DNA of 64,000 bases from the NCBI RefSeq assembly GCF_034190915.1, contig NW_026947506.1, positions 31,413,748 to 31,477,747 on the forward strand, given 5' to 3'. This document shows, in pieces, positions 57,956 to 64,000 of this stretch. A program made the translations under genes and the position numbers. Source of the stretch: Cavia porcellus (Eukaryota; Chordata; Mammalia; Rodentia; Caviidae). Position 1 is the stretch's first letter, and the number at the start of each line of letters is the position of its first letter. The notes beneath the pieces are model-generated. The model did not search any database, was not told the origin of the DNA, and worked only from the letters and a program-made list of their open reading frames with translations.

Positions 57956-58687
57956 CCTGAGAGCCTGGGCTATACCATCAGTGCTGCTGCAGTATCTGTA
58001 GCCCTAAAACAAAGCACTTCAAATTCTTGGCTCACAGAGCTCACATAACACATCACAGCCAGAAATGAACCCAATTAGCATCACACCCTGGAAGACGTCA
58101 GCTACCTGCACAGGAACTCAGGAAGTGTGTGAATATGCAAGCATGGCAAGAAGCAGGCCTGCAGGGATGCCAGGAGACTCCCTGGCCCGATACCCTGCCT
58201 GGATCTTGGCAGCGTTTCCAAAACTGATCAGCACTTACTGAAAACCCTGGCATAAAGCTGTTAATCAAAACAAAGTAAAGAACCCCCTTCCCCGGAGTCA
58301 TGGGGCTGTGCTTTCTCAGCTGTCCTGGGACATCCCCAGCAAACCAGCAGCCGCCAAGTAGAGGCATTTGGCTGAGGATCTGTATGCACCCCCGTAAGAC
58401 ACAGCACAGACACTGAGACCCTCACACAGCTCAGTGACTTTTCCAATCTGTGGTCACCTTTGCACCACCTGTCATTTCTGCCAGACCTCTATTCCAGAGG
58501 GAAGAGAAAACAGAGACCCAGAGGAAGCGAGTCTGCCACACCATGGCCTCACCAAGCATCAAATGCAGCAAGGGGCTCCCTTTTGCAACCTTCCCGATAC
58601 AGCTGACCCCCGGATCCACAGCAGTAGGTGGTCTCTGAGGAAAGCCCTGGCACCAGGATGCAGAGGCCCTCGGGCCTCCACTGGTCA

Positions 58688-58906
<219 letters not shown>

Positions 58907-59435
58907 TCAGACCAGAAGAGAAACAGAAGCTGTGTTAAGCAAGGTGAGAGGTGAGTGGCCCAACACACTCCCTAAGGGCCTGCACCAGGCTGGAACCCAA
59001 GTGACAAACAGGTGGGAGGCAACAAGTAAACGTCAAGAAAGGATGAAAAGGGAAAGGGGTATTTTAAGATGATAGCAGGTGCACCTGCTCTAGGAAACAG
59101 GGAATATGAGTTTTCTATAGCTGTGTAACAACCTGCGACAAACACCACCTATTAATGTGGTGACAGTTTTGTCAATTCGAAGGCCACACAGGGGTTCTCT
59201 GATCAGGGCACTTAAGAATAAAAACCTTAAATACACTCTGCCAGGACATGTTCTCTGCAACTCAGGACCCTCTGGGAAGCACCCAGGTAGAGAACCAAAG
59301 TCCATCTCCTGCTGCAGTCAGCACCAGGAACAGCCAGTGTCTTTAGGGCCACAAATATACCATCTCCCACTTCTGCTCTGAATCCAGTCTCTCTGCTGTT
59401 GACTTCTCTATCTCTGAAATCTGAACCCAGACTAT

Positions 59436-59580
59436 TTTTTTTTAAGACAGAATCTCACTTTGCAGTTCACGCTGACCCTGAACTCAAAATGTAGCCCAGG
59501 CTGGCTTTGAACTCTTTGTGACTCTTCTACCTCAGCCTCCCAAGTGCGGAGAATACAGGCATGTGCCACCACACCCAGCT
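59436..59580 (-). repeat. B1 SINE (minus strand)
   Basis: TTAAGACAGAATCTCACTTTG, a duplicated TGACCCTGAACTCAAAATG / TAGCCCAGGCTGGCTTTG segment, and TGCCACCACACCCAGC. Confidence 0.87.
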
Positions 59581-59639
59581 CAGATGCAGACTCTTAAAAG
59601 GCCCTGTCATTAGGTCAGCCTCACTCAGGGACTCCTTTT

Positions 59640-59795
59640 TCTCCCTTTCAGGATTAAACTCAGTGCCTTTCCACATAGCTACATCCCCGGCCCTTTTTCA
59701 TTTGTTTGAGACAAGGTCTCACTAAGTTACTAAATCGCGCAGGTGGGCTCAAGCTTTGAATCTTCCAGAGTACTGAAAGCCACTATGCCTGGCAA
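59640..59795 (-). repeat. B1-ID composite SINE (minus strand)
   Basis: The ID complement (GGATTAAACTCAGTGCC...CATAGCTACATCCCCGGCCC) precedes the B1 complement (TTGAGACAAGGTCTCACTAAG...GCACTATGCCTGGC-like end) on the plus strand. Confidence 0.65.
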
Positions 59796-60139
59796 GACCT
59801 TAATGATATCTGTAAAATCCCATTATATCTGCAGCAACACCTAGTTAGTACTGGACTGAAGGCATAGAAGGTTAGTGTCTTCCAGGACCTGGTATTAGGA
59901 TACTATCTTAGAAATCAGCCTAGTCAGAGGGGTAGATAAAGACAGGTAACACGAATTTCAGAGGGTCTCAGACAATGCATCATACAGTTGCATCAGTGAC
60001 TCCCTGTGAGCCAGAGCCTTTGCCAGCCAGCTGTAGAGACGCACATGCAGAACCTCAGGCTGCACCCACATTTACTGAGTCAGCATCGCCTCCAGCCACA
60101 TTTAACTGTATTTGAAAGCAAGAGAACCATTGGGCTAGA

Positions 60140-60275
60140 GGGATGGTTTCCCACAGGAGACAACCTTGCCCCAAGGGGACTTAGGGCACTGTCTGGAGAC
60201 ACTTGTAACTGTCACAGATGAATAGAATGTGTCTGCCACTGGCATTTAGTAGGCAGAAGCCATGAGTGTTAATAA
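60140..60275. mobile_element. MER5-like hAT transposon relic
   Basis: CTTGCCCCAAGGGGACTTAGG, CACTGTCTGGAGACACTTG, TAACTGTCACAG and CACTGGCATTTAGTAGGCAG match the internal order of MER5-type elements (hAT-Charlie). The ends are eroded. Confidence 0.65.
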
Positions 60276-61143
60276 ATTGAAATATAAAAGCCTAACCTTG
60301 AATAAAGAATAGACCTTGCCAAGAAAGGGCAGTGAGCAACCTTGTGCTCTAATAGGAACTCCATCACTCAGCAAACCAACACGTACAAAGCCTGACCCTT
60401 TAGTCAAGCAGTGCACAGGCCTCAGCAGGACTGAGAGCGATAGGAAGTAGCCAGCTCAACTGACACAGGCCATCATGACAGAATGCCTCAGAGCACATGC
60501 AGGGTGTGTACAGGGAAGCCAGCCTACTACGGCCACTGGTGCAGTGAAAGACACCTCTCCCTCCTTGGGGGCCCAGACACTCTAGCCGCAAGTGGGACAA
60601 ACCCCATGGCTCCTAAGGAGACCTGAGTCCTTTGCAACTGGATCCACAGAACTCACAAGAACTTTAGGTGAAGTGAAGTATGACTATAACCAAGTTAACT
60701 GCAAAAATCACCCCAAAATCTGCATATACCCCTCCATAGGCTAAAAAGGTGACATACCCAGTTCTGCTGCTTGGTACCTGTGTCTCTCCATGTCACATCT
60801 TTGAGAGGACAGCACCCTGGATGGACAATTCTGGAGCTCACGCTTCCAGGGAGTTTGAGTTTTATCCTCAATTAAGTGAAGAAACTTTCAGACCCTACTA
60901 TCATTAGTGTCCATGAGTCCTTAAGTGTGAGCACACCTACTCATGGGGTGCTAAGCAGGCAGGTCTTTAGTAAAGGCAGGGCCTAGACTTGAGATTATCA
61001 CCCCAAAATGGTGAATGCCCACAGTGAGATCTGGAAGACAGCCGGCTGGCCTCCAGGGTGACCTAATACTGGCCTGCCTAACTGCGAGAACTTGAATAGG
61101 CCCGGTGTGAGCCTGAGACCACCGGCCCAGCACCATCACTCAC

Positions 61144-61306
61144 CTGTATGCTCTGGTGGTACTGCATTTGTAGAGAACCTGAGGCAGAAGTGGACATATC
61201 CAAGCCAGACTCTCCCTCCACTCGCTGGGAAATGAAGTTGTTTAAGGACCTCAGGGTGGACAAGACAGTGGTGTTCTCCCCCAGATCTTCCATGGCTGCC
61301 TACTTA
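61144..61306 (-). CDS. MAD1L1: MAD1L1 coding exon 1 (start codon; residues 1-50)
   Basis: This exon holds the translation start of the spindle checkpoint protein MAD1. The CDS runs from 61293 to 61144 (150 nt, 50 codons). The peptide starts [20 protein letters not shown], which I recognise as the MAD1L1 N-terminus. The ATG sits in a good Kozak context (GCAGCCATGG, G at -3 and +4). Thirteen bases of 5' UTR precede it, after an acceptor with a pyrimidine-rich tract (TTTTGTCTCCCAG), so this is not the first exon of the transcript. The donor is CAG|GTGAGT and the exon ends in phase 0. Known role: MAD1 is a coiled-coil dimer that carries Mad2 to unattached kinetochores and thereby delays anaphase; in interphase it binds Tpr at nuclear pores. 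The N-terminal segment is low in coiled-coil character. The start is chosen by homology, Kozak context and the acceptor just upstream. Confidence 0.96.
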
Positions 61307-62267
61307 CTGGGAGACAAAAGAAGGGTCAGAGTCAGCGTCCCCACATGCCATCAGGCGCCACCATCTGCAGTGCCTCTACACAGTCCACTCCCGCCAACAC
61401 CCTACCAGAGCCCACGACCATGTTCTTCAGTTATCTCGGAGCCCATACCACCAATCTACCTGACAGAAAATGAGCCATAAAAGCATACTGCCAACCCCCA
61501 GCCACCAAGCTACTGTCACAGGGCTGATCTGACAACCCACAGGGACAGGCAGCTCCAAAGAGTTGCTTAGCAGGAGCACATCTGACCTCTGGGACTGTAC
61601 AGGAAAGAAAGCCTACACCAGGGTCGTAAGGGTGACAGTAATCAATTATGATCACAATGTCAGTAAATCACTCCTTTCAGCCAGGCACCAGAAAGAAGTA
61701 TCCATATTTAGCTAACACACTTCTTGATCCTCACTTTCCTCATTTGAAATCTGCCTCAGTGATAACCCGCTTTGCAAAGCTGCTGGGAGGACCACAGTCA
61801 ATGCCTTGAATTTTGAAACTGTAGGTGGTACACAATTGCAGGCCAGTTTCACCAACACTCTGCTTATACAGTTCCAACAACAGTTCAGTCTTCACAAGAC
61901 TTGATGAATTCAGTGTCCTTACATAGGTTATACAGAAGACCAAACAGACTTCAGAAAGGCACAGAAGAGATCCAAATCAGGTCTTAGTGGCTCTGAAGGT
62001 TGCCTATGTTCCACAAGCCTACATATAAACGGTCTATGGCCAGCAGCTACAAAGATCTCTGCATCCCCAACTACCGGTGCTTACTACAGTTTTACACACA
62101 CTCACACATAACACACCTATGACCAGTGAAACATGCCATGTACATTTAGAGACAAAAAGCATGTGCTCCAAGATATATAGTGTTTCTCTCCTTAGGAAGA
62201 GGCAATTCTAGTTGATTGCTTTTAGGCAACATGCTGATTTCCCTTTAAATTAAAAAAAAAAAAAAAT

Positions 62268-62425
62268 CCGAGCCAGGCGTGATGGTGCATGCCTGTAATT
62301 CCAGCACTCAGGAAGCTAAGGCGTAAGAATCGTCCCAAATTCAAGACCAGCCTGGGCTACAAAGTGAGCCCAAGTCCAGCATAGCAAGATCCTGTCTCAA
62401 AAAAGACAAAAAAAAAAAAAAAAAT
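62268..62425 (+). repeat. B1 SINE
   Basis: GAGCCAGGCGTGATGGTGC, GTAATTCCAGCACTCAGGAAG, GACCAGCCTGGGCTAC, then a duplicate-like AAGTCCAGCATAGC and CCTGTCTCAAAAAAGAC plus A17. Confidence 0.9.
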
Positions 62426-62467
62426 TCAGATTGAAACACACACAAACCCTCAAAAGGAAAAAAAAAA

Positions 62468-62568
62468 TCCCAGCTACTAGAGAGGCTGAGGCAGGAGGAT
62501 CTTGAATTCAAGGCCAGTCTGAGAAACCGAACAAGTTCCTATCTTGAAAAACAAAAAAAAAGTTTTAA
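62468..62568 (+). repeat. B1 SINE, 5'-truncated
   Basis: Starts inside the unit at TCCCAGCTACTAGAGAGGC, continues TTCAAGGCCAGTCTGAG, and ends TCTTGAAAAACAAAAAAAAAG. Confidence 0.8.
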
Positions 62569-62593
62569 AAAATTTTTAAAAAGTTAAGAATCT

Positions 62594-62723
62594 GGGGCTG
62601 GGGATTTAGCTCAGTAGCATAAGCGCCTGTCTTGCAAGCAGGCAGTCTTGAGTTCAATCCCCAGTACCGATAAAAAGGAAAAAGACAAAAAAAAAAAAAA
62701 AAAAAAAAGCACACACACACAAA
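62594..62723 (+). repeat. Full-length young ID SINE with 16-bp duplication
   Basis: GGGGCTGGGGATTTAGCTC, CCTGTCTTGCAAGCAGG, GAGTTCAATCCCCAGTACCG and a GATAAAAAGGAAAAAGAC tail. The duplication AAAAAGTTAAGAATCT flanks it at 62578-62593 and 62724-62739. The A box (TTAGCTCAGTAGC) and B box (GTTCAATCCCC) are intact, so RNA polymerase III transcription is possible in principle. Confidence 0.92.
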
Positions 62724-63003
62724 AAAAAGTTAAGAATCTTTGCTTCCTTTTACTGAGTTTCCCATTTAACAAGACCCTTGTCAAGTACCCTCTCACACAT
62801 ATCACCCAGAGAAAGTGGGTGAGAAGGAGACGGACAGGCTCTCCTGGTGCTGTGAACCTGACAGACCAGGCCTGCATGGTAGGATGCAGCAGAGTTCTAC
62901 ACTGCCAAGATCAGACCGGGACCACACTTTTTCTCCTCTTTTCCAGATGCCAACCCTGAGTACTGACCCACTAACACACTAGATGAAAAAATACTGCATG
63001 TAT

Positions 63004-63090
63004 GGGCTGGGGGTGCAGCCCATACATGGGCACAGCACTTGCCTAGTATATGTAAAGTCCTGTGTTCAATCCCCAGCACAGCAAAAAAAG
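63004..63090 (+). repeat. ID SINE
   Basis: GGGCTGGGGGTGCAGCCC, GCACTTGCCTAGTATATG, GTTCAATCCCCAGCACAGC and an A/GAAA-rich tail. The flanks share AATACTGCAT (about 62989 and 63138). Confidence 0.85.
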
Positions 63091-63309
63091 AAAAAAGAGA
63101 AAGAAAGACAGAAAGAAAGGTATAAAGAGGAAAAGAATACTGCATTTTCAACTTCCTAGAACCAGGTTGTCCCATAGGCACACCATCAGGCTATATTCTA
63201 CGGAGACTCAGACCTTCCAGCCAGCTGGCCTCAAAACCTCAACTGCTCTGGAGAATTCCTCAGCTGGGAGACAGGAGCATACTGTCCTAAGGGTTTCAGT
63301 AAGAGGATG

Positions 63310-63460
63310 GCTGTCAGGCATGGTGGTGCACTCCTGTAATGCCAGCATTCAGGAGGCTGAGGCAGAAAGATCACCAGAGACTTCAAGGCCAGCCTAGGGT
63401 ATAGTGAATTTAAGGTCATCCAAAGCTGCATAGCCAAACGCATTCACTCTCTCTCTCTCT

Positions 63461-63497
<37 letters not shown>

Positions 63498-63500
63498 AAG
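63310..63500 (+). repeat. B1 SINE with (CT)n and long poly(A)
   Basis: GGCTGTCAGGCATGGTGGTGC, AGGAGGCTGAGGCAGAAAG, TTCAAGGCCAGCCTAGG, then a CT run (about 63445-63461) and a roughly 35-nt A tract. Confidence 0.88.
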
Positions 63501-64000
63501 CAAGCAAGCAAAGGATGGGGGCAGAAACCTAAAAAGTGATCAACAATCCTACCACCTGAATACTCCGCACTTGCCTTGTCCAAACACATGCACCCTCTAC
63601 AGATCCCACTGGTGGCTCTCTCTACACAGTTCCTCCACTGAATACAAAAGAACAGCAACAATCACATCTGCCACACCAACACAGGCAGGCCTGGCCAGCC
63701 TGGGAGACAGTGGGGTAAGAAGTCACCCTTGGACAGCGGCCTCTACCACTTCACCAAACATTAGCTGGGTCCACCCATTCAATTTAGGCCTCATGCCACA
63801 GAGAGGGAGGAGCTTCAAACCACTACCAGTGGCCAGGGCAGACCAAGGAAGTATCCAAGGTAGGGAAATTTGCAGATCCCAGCAAGAAGAAGCAGGCAAG
63901 AGGACAGTGCCTAAAGGGGGTGGGGACAGGTCAGAGGATCTCCAGGGTTGGGCACCATAAAGAGCTCAGCCAGCAGAAACGGGGTGGGGGTGGTACCTGG

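Larger units (their letters stand above)
61307..64000 (-). other. MAD1L1: MAD1L1 5' UTR intron (partial)
   Basis: This is the intron upstream of the start-codon exon, because a pyrimidine-rich acceptor lies at 61307-61323 on the minus strand. It contains three B1 copies (62268-62425, 62468-62568, 63310-63500) and two ID copies (62594-62723, 63004-63090). I see no CpG-rich block and no promoter, so the transcription start is outside the window. The stretches 61324-62267 and 63501-64000 show no recognisable repeat or gene. Confidence 0.85.

Noticed and set aside
62594..62680. tRNA-Ala gene
   Set aside because: The tRNA-like part belongs to an ID SINE with poly(A) tail and target-site duplication; the acceptor stem does not pair fully.
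61294..64000. MAD1L1 promoter or CpG island
   Set aside because: An intron acceptor lies just upstream of the start-codon exon, and no CpG-rich block is present to the window end.

Overview
This window is eukaryotic. It is a piece of mammalian, almost certainly rodent, chromosomal DNA that carries the 5' half of the coding region of one gene on the minus strand: MAD1L1, the mitotic spindle assembly checkpoint protein MAD1. Nine consecutive coding exons can be read, from the ATG at 61293 down to 10177. They join in frame with canonical AG/GT borders to encode residues 1-357 plus two bases of codon 358. The human protein is about 718 residues, so the rest of the gene (Mad2-binding motif, C-terminal domain) lies beyond base 1. 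The promoter and first 5' UTR exon lie beyond base 64000. No other gene is supported.

Layout from gene 5' to 3' (right to left in the window): 5' UTR intron (61307-64000); start-codon exon (61144-61306); exons at 58760-58900, 56166-56345, 53502-53626, 52847-52928, 51560-51690, 51323-51437 and 49205-49266; a 38.9-kb intron (10264-49204); the last visible exon (10177-10263); and part of the next intron (1-10176). The encoded chain is highly charged, heptad-rich coiled coil. It includes the acidic helix that binds cyclin B1 in human MAD1 (E52, E53, E56) and a KRAR basic cluster at 79-82. Both lie in a single 141-nt exon that can be skipped in frame.

Non-coding DNA is dominated by retroposons. 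Many short B1 (7SL-derived) and ID (tRNA-Ala-derived) SINEs are present, including B1-ID composites. There are also old L1 tails, MIR and L2 relics, several ERVL-MaLR-type LTRs, and two hAT-type DNA transposon relics. B1 plus ID without any recognisable B2 argues for a non-muroid rodent, such as a castorimorph (beaver, kangaroo rat) or squirrel-related lineage. The species cannot be fixed from this sequence alone. Family names come from recognition of consensus features, not from a database search, and element edges are approximate unless a target-site duplication is cited.

Nothing in the window looks like a new gene system. The best leads are repeat structures with exact target-site duplications (an ID-(GAAA)n-B1 unit retroposed as one piece, a 600-bp poly(A) retroposed insert splitting a composite SINE, a 97-bp hAT relic), two pairs of repeats I cannot name, and several repeat-free AT-rich intronic blocks with clustered homeodomain, octamer, SOX, FOX or E-box words that could be conserved enhancers.
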